A DNA stretch of 64,000 nucleotides from Zygnema cylindricum (lineage: Eukaryota > Streptophyta > Zygnematophyceae > Zygnematales > Zygnemataceae). Shown here piece after piece: positions 1-10,923 of this stretch. A program made the position numbers and the translations under genes. Below the pieces are notes generated by a model. That model saw only the letters and a program-made list of their open reading frames with translations. It was not told the DNA's origin and did not search any database. The DNA lies in NCBI GenBank assembly GCA_037447655.1, contig JBBHKE010001293.1:1-64000 (forward strand). Reading direction: 5' to 3'. The stretch's first letter is position 1. Each line of letters starts with the position of its first letter.

Positions 1-184
1 AAACCTGCATACGTTATTTCGCCGACACGTGTCCCTGCAAAAGTACGATACAGTACGATACACTCTAATGTACCTCTTGCTACTGTAACACTAATTAAGG
101 TAAGTCTTACAGTAGACTACTAGGAAATATATCCTAAGTTATTTTTACCCCTATTAACTGAAATAAAGATTTATAAATTACAAC

Positions 185-635
185 ACTTGTTTCTTATCTG
201 TACCGTAATCCGTACTTCTACATAAATGACACTATGTATGCCGTTAGCAGTTCCGTTAAATGAATTATCCTACGTGTTAATGTTTTAATAAATATGAAAC
301 CCTACAACATGTATCATTAGCTCTAGACCTAACGGATAAGGTTACTCGCTACCAGCTGCCTGCCGTCCAGCAGGTTTCAGGATCAAATCATGGTTGCATC
401 ACTATTTGTTTTAGTAAATAAACTACTAAACTACCATTCAATAAATCAACTAATCTATTTCCCGTAAACCTCTGGATAGCCTAGGTAGCCATGGCTCTAG
501 CTTCCTCTCCAACTTCTTAGTGACTACGACAAGTGTGGTAGTTGGAGAGAGAAGTTTGAGATAGACTGCCTCAGCTTTTTTCTATATTTCTATTTAGACC
601 TAGAAAATCTTTAAAAAGGACCATTAATTTCTACA
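185..635 (-). repeat. Copia-I type LTR fragment
   Basis: This stretch matches, in the same orientation, the outer part of the Copia-I LTR at 31,430-31,873, including the shared run around ATTAATTTCTACA that marks the LTR edge at 635. No polypurine tract or pol sequence follows at 636, so it is a solo or truncated LTR and not an element end. The left limit is only where similarity stops being visible. Confidence 0.6.
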
Positions 636-689
636 AAAAACTATTTAGATGCTTCATGAATTCTGTAGTCCAATGGAGAACACATAATT

Positions 690-1551
690 GCAATTTTAAG
701 TCTGCATTTTGGAAAGAATTGCAGCAAAATTTAGGCACTTAATTAAAAATGAGTACCTCTTATCATGCTCAGATAGATGGACAGACATAAAGGATGAACT
801 GTATACTAGAAGAAATGCTTAGGACTGTTTGTAGTGGAGTTCAGAACACATGGGAATCTAAATTGCCATTAATGGAATTTGCATACAATTCATGTTAACA
901 TGTTAGTACAGGATTTTCACTGTTTGAAGTTTCATACGGATACCTACTGAGAGAAGCATTAGGCTTAATAAGTAGAGTCACTCAAGATATTAGGGGTTAT
1001 AGAACAAAGTTTTGGGAATACTTTGAAAAAGTTTGGAAAACAATCCGAGATGCATTAGTAGAGGCACAAATAAGGCAAGAATTAAATGCTAACCGCAAAT
1101 AGAGTGATTGGGTTGTAAATACAGGTGACAAGGTTTGGCTTTCTACAACTCATTACAAGTGCAAGATTGAGGGACAATCGGATCCTACGGGAAAATTTAC
1201 TTCTAAGTACCTCGGACCATTTACTGTAATCGAGATGATATCGTCGGTTGGTGCCAAATTAGACTTTCTGTCTTCAAGAAAAATTCATCCAGTGATACAC
1301 ATAAGTCAGTTGAAACTATAAAATATTCGACCAACTGAAAGAGAATTGGAATTAGATCCCTCAATAATTATAAAACTTATTGTTCACAGATGGCAAATAG
1401 ATTGGGTTGGTCAACGATTTAAGGTCGGTAATATTATATTCTAGCAAGTGCTTATCTAGGAAGGTCAGAAGAAGAGTTAACTTTAGAAGATAAAAAATAT
1501 GAGTTTTTACAAAGGTATTGGAGGGATAATAATATAGAAGTCCCTTTTTGA
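690..1551 (+). pseudogene. Ty3/gypsy pol relic, integrase 3' part
   Basis: Conceptual translation over several frames gives the classic Ty3/gypsy integrase C-terminal series: a FWKELQQ-like block, STSYHAQIDGQT, LEEMLRTVC, LPLMEFAYNS, GFSPFEVSYG, then KVWLSTTHYK, KYLGPFTVIE and IHPVIHISQLK. A weak chromodomain-like tail ends LQRYWRDNN before a TGA at 1549-1551. In-frame stops (near 740, 790, 890, 1,100 and 1,320) and frame changes show it is dead. The catalytic N-terminal part of integrase and all of RT are missing upstream. The family identification rests on these conserved strings; the exact clade is not determined. Confidence 0.8.
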
Positions 1552-1584
1552 GAATAAAATGTGTTTTAACTAAGGTTAGTTAAA

Positions 1585-1598
1585 TATAAGGAGGGGAT
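1585..1598 (+). other. Polypurine tract of the gypsy relic
   Basis: The purine run AAGGAGGGGATGA follows the end of the relic pol and precedes TGTAACAGTAATAG, a typical gypsy 3' LTR start at about 1,598-1,601. The LTR presumably continues into the following kilobase, but no partner copy exists here to fix its end. Confidence 0.45.
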
Positions 1599-1600
1599 GA

Positions 1601-3885
1601 TGTAACAGTAATAGTGGATCGAACTTGTTTGTAAATGGGCATTTAAGTGCTACGAATATATATTTTTGAATTTGTTAGACGTCTACGAAAGAATCGCACG
1701 ATTTGGAGTTGTATTTTAAAAGATATAGCGATTGGTGTATTTAGGCGACAGCGCCAGGTCAAAATAACGAGTGGGTGTTCATTCTAACGGGTTAAGGATC
1801 AAACTAGCCGCGGAGTTTCAGGCGTACGTTTAAAAAGTACCAAATGAATCTATATTTCGTTTGGTACGCACGATGGTTCATTTCGTACAAATTTAAGTAA
1901 GAAACGTCAGTTTCACTTTATGGAATTTAGTAAGTAGTTTCGAGTGTGAAATTTGCGACGCACGTTCGTGTGAAGCCGCGTTTTGTTTGGCGCGCACTTT
2001 TGACTGTAAATGTTACGAAGTGAAATGTAGCGTTTGATTGGTAAGTAAATCCTACGTAGTTAGTAAAAGATTTCGCACGCTTTTGCATTTGTCGGTCTGA
2101 GTCATTGCTGATCAATGATTGGCCCAGGTAAAACCTGTTCAACGGAGTGTTGACTTTGGCCTGGCTAGTCCAATACGATGATGGATAAATAGTAAAGTCT
2201 AAGAGAAAAGTAGACATATTTTCCTTTGGAAAAGTTTGTGGAAATTGTGAATGATCTTGGTCTTGAGCAATTAAAACCAAATTGGAGCAATGGCATTTTT
2301 GCACTGAAATCTTTTACAAATTAAGTAGTGTTTTAGTAAATAAGAGATATAATATTTAAGAGTAGGGAGTAGTGAAAAATAATTTAATATGAAGGGTTGA
2401 GCCACGAGGGCAAGAAACCAAGCTAATGTTATGTGGACAGAAGCTTTTTCTAATTTTAAGTTTATCCTTATATGAGTGTTTTCCAATGTGGATGTGTATT
2501 TTCCAATGTGTGGAATATGTGGTTGAAATTGGTTGTAGTAATGGGATTTTCTAAGAGGTTATAAATCTTGTTACCTAATGGGCCACATATTTTTTCAAAA
2601 TAACACGGCTATTGGTAAAAGATAAATGGGAAGCAACGAAAAAAAGATGCAACAACAAAGGTAGATGCAAAGGGAGAGAAAATAGTACCATTGTTGGAGT
2701 TAACGACGAGTATATATAGAAAGGGAAAAGAAGCTCTTGTGAAAAAAAGAGGGAAAACCCTTGCCAAAGTTTGAACATTCAAAAATTTAAATCAAATGTT
2801 ATGTTTGACAGTCAAATATTTCAATTAGCGGGAAAGTTTTAAAAACTGCGTCAGTTTTCAGCGTGGGAGTATGAACGTGGTTGACAATGGACGTTTTTTG
2901 TGAAAGAGGCGTGGTAAAACATGGCAGCTCACTGAATGTACGCGTCTTTTTTGGAAAGACGACAATAAGACAGGCATGTTTTTTTGCATCGTTAAAATCC
3001 CATAGTGTTTGCGTGGATAAAATTTTGGACACATGTAATTTTTAGCGACCAATCACGTTACGTGATTGATCATTTGGTTGGTAAGTATGTACTTTTTGGC
3101 TCATTTTAGTGTCAACGTTTACTCTAATACAGGACAACATTGACGTTAATACATGTCAAACGTATGAAAGACAAACGAGGTAACACACTTATTACAATCA
3201 AGACACATATTAACATACTTAACTCTAATAAAACTACCAAAAAGTGACGTTATTAGAATACATAAGGGATGGAGGAACGGAACAACGGAAATACGTCCAA
3301 CTTACACGTAGAAACGGCTTGGCGTAATTGTCACTTCCGTAAGCGTTAAACATAGAAAAAACTAAGATTAAAGTTTACGCTTTGCGGTCTAGTGTTGACA
3401 CGTAACCGCCGCAAATTAGTCTGACCGGTACGGATACTTAATATGGCGGCGTCGTACAATTTATAATATTTTTTACGGATTCGTATATTAAAGTATATAA
3501 TCGTACGGAGAATATTTTTTTTTTGCTGTTCCCAAATTAGCGTAAACGCCGAAATTAAAATAAACCTTTTTTTTTTAATTTTCAAAATCCTAATTAGCAT
3601 CAATGACGGTATATTTTCTTCAACACTATTTAAAATTTGACACTAATAACGATTTGCGGTGTAGTTCCAATCACGGTAATTGCTCGTTCGCCTCTAGGTC
3701 CATGTTAAGAGCACATAGGATTTTGCGATTCCCGTTTTGTGACTGAAGAATTTGAAGTGGCGATTGTGCGCCAGATAAGAAGATTCCCAACACAAATGGG
3801 AGCCTTGAAATTTTATTCGGATCCTACACTCGGCAAATGAATGATGTTCGTGTCATATGCTCCAAAAGGACAACCCTTTTTGTTT
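1601..3885. other. No gene seen; probable gypsy LTR then AT-rich spacer
   Basis: About the first 0.5-0.7 kb is likely the 3' LTR of the preceding gypsy relic. Its wording (repeated TTTCGT, ACGCACG and GCGATTT) resembles, loosely, the repeat blocks of the young element at 41,301. The remainder is AT-rich with short open frames that match nothing I recognise. I found no RNA gene or splice-coherent coding region. Confidence 0.4.
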
Positions 3886-4140
3886 GGAAAGTACGCAGCG
3901 TCGTGTACAGTACAGTAGTAGAAAAATGTAGTGACACGAATCCCAGGCCGTCTTTTAAGTACAGTATAGGTACCTGTACACAAAATCCTGTACCACCCGT
4001 ACCAGAAACACTAAAGTACTACAGTACAGTGACACACCAAGACCGCAGGCTCCATGTGGTTACGAACAATTAAGGGTAAGATTCCATTAGACGAAAAATG
4101 GGGTTGGTTACTGGACGCCGTACGTTTTCGTACAGAGCCG
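3886..4140. promoter_or_regulatory. Dense GTAC cluster upstream of LHCA5
   Basis: About a dozen GTAC tetranucleotides fall in this 255-bp patch, where about one would be expected by chance. Many are in CAGTACAG or CCGTACC contexts. GTAC is the core bound by SBP-domain factors such as Chlamydomonas CRR1 and plant SPL7. The patch lies 1.5 kb upstream of the LHCA5-like start. GTAC is also frequent in nearby LTRs, so this could equally be a decayed repeat. Confidence 0.25.
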
Positions 4141-5616
4141 TACCAATTTTTTTTTTTGTCAGATGAAACCATCGTTACTAGAAAGCTGTCGGGATGCTCC
4201 AATGATGTTGGCGTAATTCTTGACCGTTAGATATTTCACTTTTTGAGATCCGCGATGCAATCGCGCATATCATCCAGTGTGAAGAAACAATCCTCACGAG
4301 GAGAGTTGTTTCACACTGGTCGTGTGCCATTGGTACACGTGAAAAATTAAAAATATATCTACTTCGAACAGGCGATCACAGGCCTACACGTCGTACAGGC
4401 CATGTGCCGCTTGCCACGCTGGATGCAAGTCAACTGAAAGTATCCTCGAACGCTCCGTTTGACATCCACCGACCTTCAATGTTTGCGGCGTCTATTTGCC
4501 ATTCTGTTTCGAAATTTCGACTTCCATTTTCAAATTAAAATCTGGCCGCAAACTTTTCGTACGAATAATTAACTACAGTACCTCCGGTGGTACAGATATT
4601 ATCGTCCGTTTGAAGAATATTTTTAGATTTATAAAGTGTGAACACTAACTACGTGGCACCAATCATAGTCTCGAAAGGTTGCTTAATAGCCCGACACAAT
4701 GGAGCGGACTGCCAGTAAACCCTGTCATTAGACGTTTCCGTACGTTTACTGGGACCGCCTAATGGAATCGAAGTGTGGCTTTCACAAAATTCCAAATATT
4801 CACTCGGATCCCGTCTCGCCAAGGACGTGTAGCAATAACCTGGTTCTGTTTGTTAGGTGCCGCCACGTGTGGAATGGTACGTCATGAAATTTGCTTTTTG
4901 ACTCGACAATACTGCAACAATCCCTGTTGCGTGCATTTACTGACGTACTTTTTCCAAATTTAGCGGACAAAAAAGAAAAAAAGCACAACGGTCCAGAAAT
5001 GCCACGCTGGCAACTCTTGGTTCATTTGGATAAAAGTGAATTTATTGAGATATGTAATGTGCGGGCAATAGTAATTCAGAATCATCACGTGGACCAAAGA
5101 AAACACCGCAGACATGGATGTAGCCTCTAATAATGGATTTAAACGTTCGTACGACTAAATGAATCTTCACAATTTGGTTGGACATTCGTGAAATTGGCAA
5201 ATTGCTACAGTAGCAAGTGGCAGCCGTATCCTCGGACACAATTACAAGTTAAAAAAAAACAGGGCGTGACAGTAATCGCATGGAAAAAAACAAATGTAGC
5301 CAATCGAGGTTTGTACATTTACAGTAATTCAGTACGGAAAGGTGACCTTCCAGCAATTCAAAATAGATACGCAACGGGATGTAACTGGATGGGCGGATTT
5401 ATGGCAGTTTTATCGCAGGATAATCAACGCTAAAGTTGTACCTGTCTCATCGAGTTGTAAACTCGAAATTTCACTCTCTTCAATACTGCCAATCTTCCTA
5501 CTGGAACGTTTGACACTCTCCACTTTCAGTTGTCTTTCCTTTCTCCCCCTTTCTCTCGTTCGCTCTCTTTCTCTACGTTCCTTCACGGTAGTTCCCCTTG
5601 CAACTGGTTGTTAGCC
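4141..5616. other. LHCA5 upstream region and CT-rich leader
   Basis: No coding region is recognisable. The last 90 bases before the LHCA5-like ATG form a pyrimidine-rich leader (about 5,525-5,595), a common feature of plant photosynthesis gene 5' UTRs. I could not place a TATA box with confidence. Confidence 0.4.
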
Positions 5617-8379
5617 ATGGCCTGCATTGCAGAGAGATGCCTTACGGCATCTTCTTTAATATGCTCTAATGCCAAAACCTCTTGCAGTCGAGACCAACAC
5701 TTCCCAGCTGCGGCTAGGAGCTCTTTTCTGCAAAATAGCTGCAGAAGACTCTTTGTCGTACGCAATCAAACTGTACGGAAATCACTCACTACAGGCGTTA
5801 GAGCAGAGGCAGCTGGAGAGTTTGATCGTCCACTTTGGCTTCCTGGAAGTACTCCACCTTCTTATCTTGATGGCAGGTGAGCAGAGTTTGCAAGGCTTCA
5901 GAAAATATAAATGGAAGAAATAAATTGATCGTTTAACAGGCGATCCAGGTGCAATTTTCTAGTCAGTTCAGTGAGATCGGTGAGGTATATGAAACTGTTC
6001 TGCATAGGCATTGTTAGGCTAGAAGAGCTATTTTGGAAGTAAGTCATGAGGCACGTCACATTTCAGAAGGCTGATTAGGGTTCTGCTTTTGTAAAATCTG
6101 CTTCCTGAAAGTAGACATAAACAGACGGTTGTGATTTAGTTCCGCATTTCGCCTGCTATGCTTCAGGTGACCCAGAGGTTTTTAATAAATGTTTTTATCA
6201 TTTTTGGCTTTAGCATTTCTAGCATGGAATACTGACTGCACTCACCTATAAACTTTTGGCATTTTTCAATTATGGTTTGGTTAATGAAGATGCTTGTCCT
6301 TTCAATGCATTGTACCGTGTTTCTTTCCATCGCTTCCCTTGAGCTTTATGCGTGTCAATGTAGCGAATAGCAAACTTTTTATGTGGATGAGTACTTTGCC
6401 TCTCCTGGCACAGTGTGATAAGAATACTCTTGGTTATTCAGGCTGCTCCTGATTCTACTACATTTTTTCTATGCACACGTATTCCTTGGCTCAACATTTT
6501 TGCAGTTTACCAGGCGATTTTGGATTTGATCCCTTGGGCCTAGGAGCAGAGCCTGAAGACTTGCGCTGGTACATCCAGGCCGAGCTTCTCCATGCTCGGT
6601 TTGCCATGGCGGGAGTGGCCGGCATTCTCGTAACGGATGTGTGTCCTTCATCCCTATGCCCAAGTGTTGGCAAGCTCTCCTCTACTTCTGCTGTTTTACG
6701 AGACCAAAAATGTTTGAGGATGAGCTATGGAGGAAGACTGTATAGGACCAAGCATTATGCAGAATAGATTAACTAGCTTCACCATTTCCTAATGAAACCG
6801 TGTGACTTTTCTGTCTGTGTGGTGGATACTTTTTTGTGTACATCCAATTACGGGAAATGTATGAACAGACTCAAATTTCTCATTTTCCTTAGAATCTCTC
6901 ATCCTCCATTTGTTTCTGTCATGTTTTATACATTTTTGTTATCATTTCTGTTCTTACAGAGAGTTTCTCTTTCATCTGCAGATTATGCGTGTGACTGGAT
7001 ACAAAGACCTCCCGGTGTGGTATGAAGCGGGAAGCCAGAAGTTTGAAATCGCTGACACAGCAACATTGTTCACTGTACAGCTCATCCTCTTTGGGTGAGC
7101 ATCCATGTTTAGCGCATTTATGTTGGTTCTGATGGTCAGCTGTCAGCAAACCTACAAGTTGGAGTCATTTATCAACTGCACCTTAGGTCTAGAGAGTTAA
7201 GTATGCTATTACTACTTCGGAGATCTCTTGGCCGCTTATTTTATTTTGCTCGATTGCTCGCTCACCTCGTTTCTCCTAGACATGCCCATCAAGTTAGCAG
7301 ATGAATATAAATGAACTCTTTTGTAGTGAATGCTGTACATAATTTCTAGCAAGTGAAGCTGGACTCGAAATTCAAGGACGTATCTTTCTGGTTCCTTTGA
7401 CTGTGCTGACAATGAAAAATAGCATTCAGTTCAGTTTTTTTCACAGTATCCTTGGCATTTGTGTTGGCAGCCTTGTAAGATTTCTCGGTCTGATCTGGGG
7501 ATCGAATGAGCTTTTGTCTTTCAAAGCTGTCTTTATTTCTGTAACGGGAAGTTATTCTTTCTTGTCTGGTGAACAGCTTTGTGGAGTCAAAACGGTACAT
7601 GGACTTCAAGAAGCCTGGCTCGCAGGGAACTGAAGACAGCTGGTTCTTTGGTTTGGAAGAAATGTTCAGTGGACTATCCAGTGGGTGCGTTCCTACTGAA
7701 TTTCTCCATTCAAAAGGATCAAACATGGTAGTTGTTTGTTATTATGGACAACTAAGGTGGATTTCTTTAGTTCGTAGTAAATGCAATGAAGATGTAGGAG
7801 AAACAGGGTGCTAAGGTGGAATGTACTGGAATATAATGAGGTTTGCTTTCAAAATTATTTTTGATGCTGTTAATGTTGATGAAATGAGTGAGGTAGGATT
7901 ACTATCTCTTTCACACCTCACGATATTCCACGTATTCTAGATTCCGTTTCCTCTCATCCCTGAACATTTTTTTAGCTCTTCCGAAATCCATGCAGATACC
8001 CCGGAGGCCCTTTTTTCAATCCTTTGGGACTAGCGTCTGACATTGACCCAAAGAAGCCGCAACCTTTGAAAACCAAAGAGCTGAAAAACGGTAAGTTCTT
8101 AACTTTTTGGGGCGGTAGGCATGTGACCTCAGAAGAAAGCCGAGTGACATTTCTCACCTGACAAAAAATATGAGATAATCATGTTGTTAGCGGTAATACG
8201 AGGGAGCCTAACCCGGTTTATTTGGGTGGTTTCCTGCAGGACGATTGGCCATGGTAGCTATGGTTGGGTTTGTTGTCCAAGCTTACATTACAAAGCAAAG
8301 CCCTATTGAAAACCTCCTTCAACACCTTTCCGATCCATGGCACAACACCATTATTCAGACATTAAGTGGATCATCGTGA
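5617..8379 (+). CDS. LHCA5: Photosystem I light-harvesting chlorophyll a/b protein, LHCA5-like
   Basis: This is a light-harvesting antenna protein of photosystem I in the thylakoid membrane. Six exons join cleanly at GT-AG introns: 5617-5876, 6506-6638, 6982-7094, 7577-7684, 7996-8090 and 8240-8379, giving 282 residues. Residues 1 to about 63 are a chloroplast transit peptide rich in Ser/Arg ending VRA. LHC signatures follow: [22 protein letters not shown] (88-99), helix B with E113, H116 and R118, helix C with a PVWYEAG lead-in (about 142-148), [12 protein letters not shown] (206-217) and helix A with E233, N236 and R238. The C-terminus [11 protein letters not shown] and helix-B region fit LHCA5 better than LHCA2 or LHCA6. 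His at 116, not Asn, argues against the red-shifted LHCA3/LHCA4 type. LHCA5 is known to help link photosystem I to NDH in flowering plants; that role here is inference. All key residues are present, so the gene looks intact. Confidence 0.9.
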
Positions 8380-10502
8380 TTTTTTACACGAATCTGTTTG
8401 AATCTCGAGAGTAGAGGAAAAGGAAGTCAGCATTTCTGAATAATTGGAGGATATTACTATGTCAGCTTTATCTTTTGGTAAGAAAAGCCAAAAGATTTTA
8501 GATGAAAGATTATTTAGCAGAAAAGCAGGTATCATTTGGTATTTATTGTAAAATGAATGTTTATGTCCTCTCAGCTTATGGCAATTGGGCAATTTTGTTC
8601 GAGTAGAAGTAGATGTTAGAAGCAAGATGGAATGATAGTTCTTTAAGGAAAAAGGTTTTGCCTCGATGAATTTGCTTAATCAAGCTTAGGATTTTTTTTG
8701 CAAACAATGCCCACTCTTTCATGATGAGATATAATGGTTTGCTATGTAGTTTATGGTCTCGTTTTCTTTTACAACAACACTTTTACGTCCTCAACAGGCG
8801 ATCTCGTGTCATACGGTACAGATTAATGACTTTAATCAACTAGAGGCAACCTAACATATACAGCCATGGGTATCATACAAGTCTTATATCATGCTTTACA
8901 TTGGCCTAACGTTTATGAGCTGATTATTTCGCAAACTGTAAATGGCGGGACTTGAAGTTATGGCTGACATATGGCATGTTATGAAAGCCTTGAATTAGAT
9001 GATGTAGGGATCTGTGTTGATGTTCAAAACCTTTGCATGTTGTTGGTACTTTATGGTTGTTTCAACACCAGCGCGAGCTGCATTTGAGGTACCATTGATA
9101 ACCTTTTTTTTTCGACAAGAGGTAAAGATTAGAATGTTGTGTGATGTTAAAGAATTGTAATTTGGACTGGTTCAGCCTATCCAAAATCATTTCAAAAATA
9201 GCCTGATGAAAAAGCATTCAGAGATTTTAATATAGACAATAAGCAATGAGTTTTCTTGATGATGACGTCACTAGATATTCGATCCCTGGAAGCCACAAAT
9301 GGTTGCGGAAACTGTAAATGTCACACGTCCCTAGCACACGGTACTCTTGAACGATGAACTCAGGTTTATCCATTCAACGGGCACTAGGTTGTTCTTTCTT
9401 GGAAATTTGAAACTCCTTTAAATAGACTGCTTCGTTAACTACAACGTGATGCAAGGCTAAAGTCATTCCGAGGCACAATCCCGGTTTGCACTTGTAACTT
9501 GGTACCGAACAAACCTTACATTCCTGGGAGTTCGTGAATTTATAGCGTTTAGCTGATATAGAATCAACTACATTAATTTTCCTTATGTCACGTGGCTAAG
9601 TATGGGCCTGACCAAAGAGAGATTTATCAGCACTAATTTATGATTGTGGGCTCCGCAAAACAATTCCGCACTTGAACTAACAGTACAGACTAGGTTTCTT
9701 ACGAGTTGGCCCGGTTGGTGAGATCGGTGAGAGTCGCTATTAGCATAGAAGTTTCTTTAGCGTACATGAATAATTACCATGGTTTACGCTAATTAAGAAT
9801 TTGAAAATTTTGAAAAAAAACATACATTCTAATTGTTTAATAATTCTAATTTGGGTCTTTGAAAAAAGTAAATGTCGGTCGCAAACTTGCTTACACTAAT
9901 ATAGGTATTTGTACAAAATCTGACAAATTGTACACAAATCGTACGTTCACACGGTCGAAACGTAGTTGTTGGACGTATATGTGCGAACGTAATATTTGAC
10001 AACCCGATTTGATCCCCTTTTTAGACCGCACATTCTCATGCGTCCGCGGCTACTAAACATAATGAATTGTACTTTTCACTTAAAAGGTACGATATTGTAC
10101 GGTATGACACGTACCGTACACCACACTATTTAAACAGCAACGTTTTTTCGTTTTGTACGGTACTTGGAAAATAACCCTAAATGGCGTAAAGAAAAAAATA
10201 GAATAAGCTACGCTATTTGAGAATAAAAAAAAAAAAAGCGGGACGGAATTAGCGTACACTACGCTAATAGCGATTGGCGGTAGTGTAGAGTTTGAGTTAT
10301 ATAAACCCTAATAGCAATGTGAAGGTGAACTGTACTTAACTCAACGTGCTTGCAAAAGGTACACATACCGTACGATCCCAGTCGCTATCGATCTGCTGAC
10401 TAGATATGTTATATAGATAAAGACAAAACAACGAACGACGTCAAAGAAAGAGGCGACTTCACTGTTTACCAACCTTTGTTTCATTCTACTGTACTTTTGG
10501 AA
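8380..10502. other. Intergenic spacer, no gene seen
   Basis: The first few hundred bases are presumably the LHCA5 3' UTR. The rest is AT-rich spacer with no convincing coding frame, RNA gene or retroelement. GTAC-rich short palindromic words recur near 10,085-10,140, and a few hundred bases before 10,470 probably contain the F-box gene promoter. Confidence 0.4.
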
Positions 10503-10560
10503 GTTGGTGTGTGTGCCTTCCTAGAGTTTCAGGATATTCCAGGAAGCTCCAGCGGCAGCC

Positions 10561-10626
10561 ATGGGCATGCTGTTCAGCTCTCAGCTGCCAAATGCTTCTG
10601 CCTCAACAGCGCCACTTCCAGCATAG
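10561..10626 (+). CDS. Upstream ORF 1, duplicate of F-box N-terminus
   Basis: Twenty-one codons from ATG in repeat unit 1 to TAG, reading MGMLFSSQLPNASASTAPLP plus one residue. The peptide copies the first 20 or so residues of the F-box protein start at 10,924 and keeps the same Kozak-like context. It would be translated only if transcription starts upstream of it, which is not known. It may instead be a remnant of duplication. Confidence 0.45.
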   Translation: MGMLFSSQLPNASASTAPLPA

Positions 10627-10742
10627 ATTATCCCGATGTGGATAATCCGGAATCTCAACCGTCAATTCAGCCATGGTTTTGGAATTTGGAGTGTGTTTCT
10701 TTTAACAGTTCCAGGCATTTCCAGGAAGCTCCAGCGGCAGCC

Positions 10743-10808
10743 ATGGGCATGTTGTTCAGCTCTCTGCTGCCAGATTATTCTGCTTCAACAGCGCCACTTC
10801 CTGTGTAG
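10743..10808 (+). CDS. Upstream ORF 2, duplicate of F-box N-terminus
   Basis: Twenty-one codons from ATG in repeat unit 2 to TAG, reading MGMLFSSLLPDYSASTAPLP plus one residue. It has the same length and same stop position as uORF 1, and the same similarity to the N-terminus of the main F-box ORF. Both uORFs end at the point where unit 3 has 60-odd extra coding bases instead of a stop. Confidence 0.45.
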   Translation: MGMLFSSLLPDYSASTAPLPV

Positions 10809-10923
10809 ATTATCCCGTTGTAGACAATCCGGAATCTCGACCGTCGTTCAGTCATAGTTTTGGAATTTGGAGTGTGTTTCTTTTAACGGTTCCAGGTATT
10901 TCCAGGAAGATTCAGCGGCAGCC

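Noticed and set aside
6471-6767. Single-exon reading of the LHCA5 exon 2 region extending both sides
   Set aside because: Flanks lack LHC similarity and perfect splice sites at 6506 and 6638 restore the family sequence.
10476-10923. F-box protein starting in repeat unit 1 or 2
   Set aside because: Both ATGs run into TAG after 21 codons; only unit 3 continues into the F-box.
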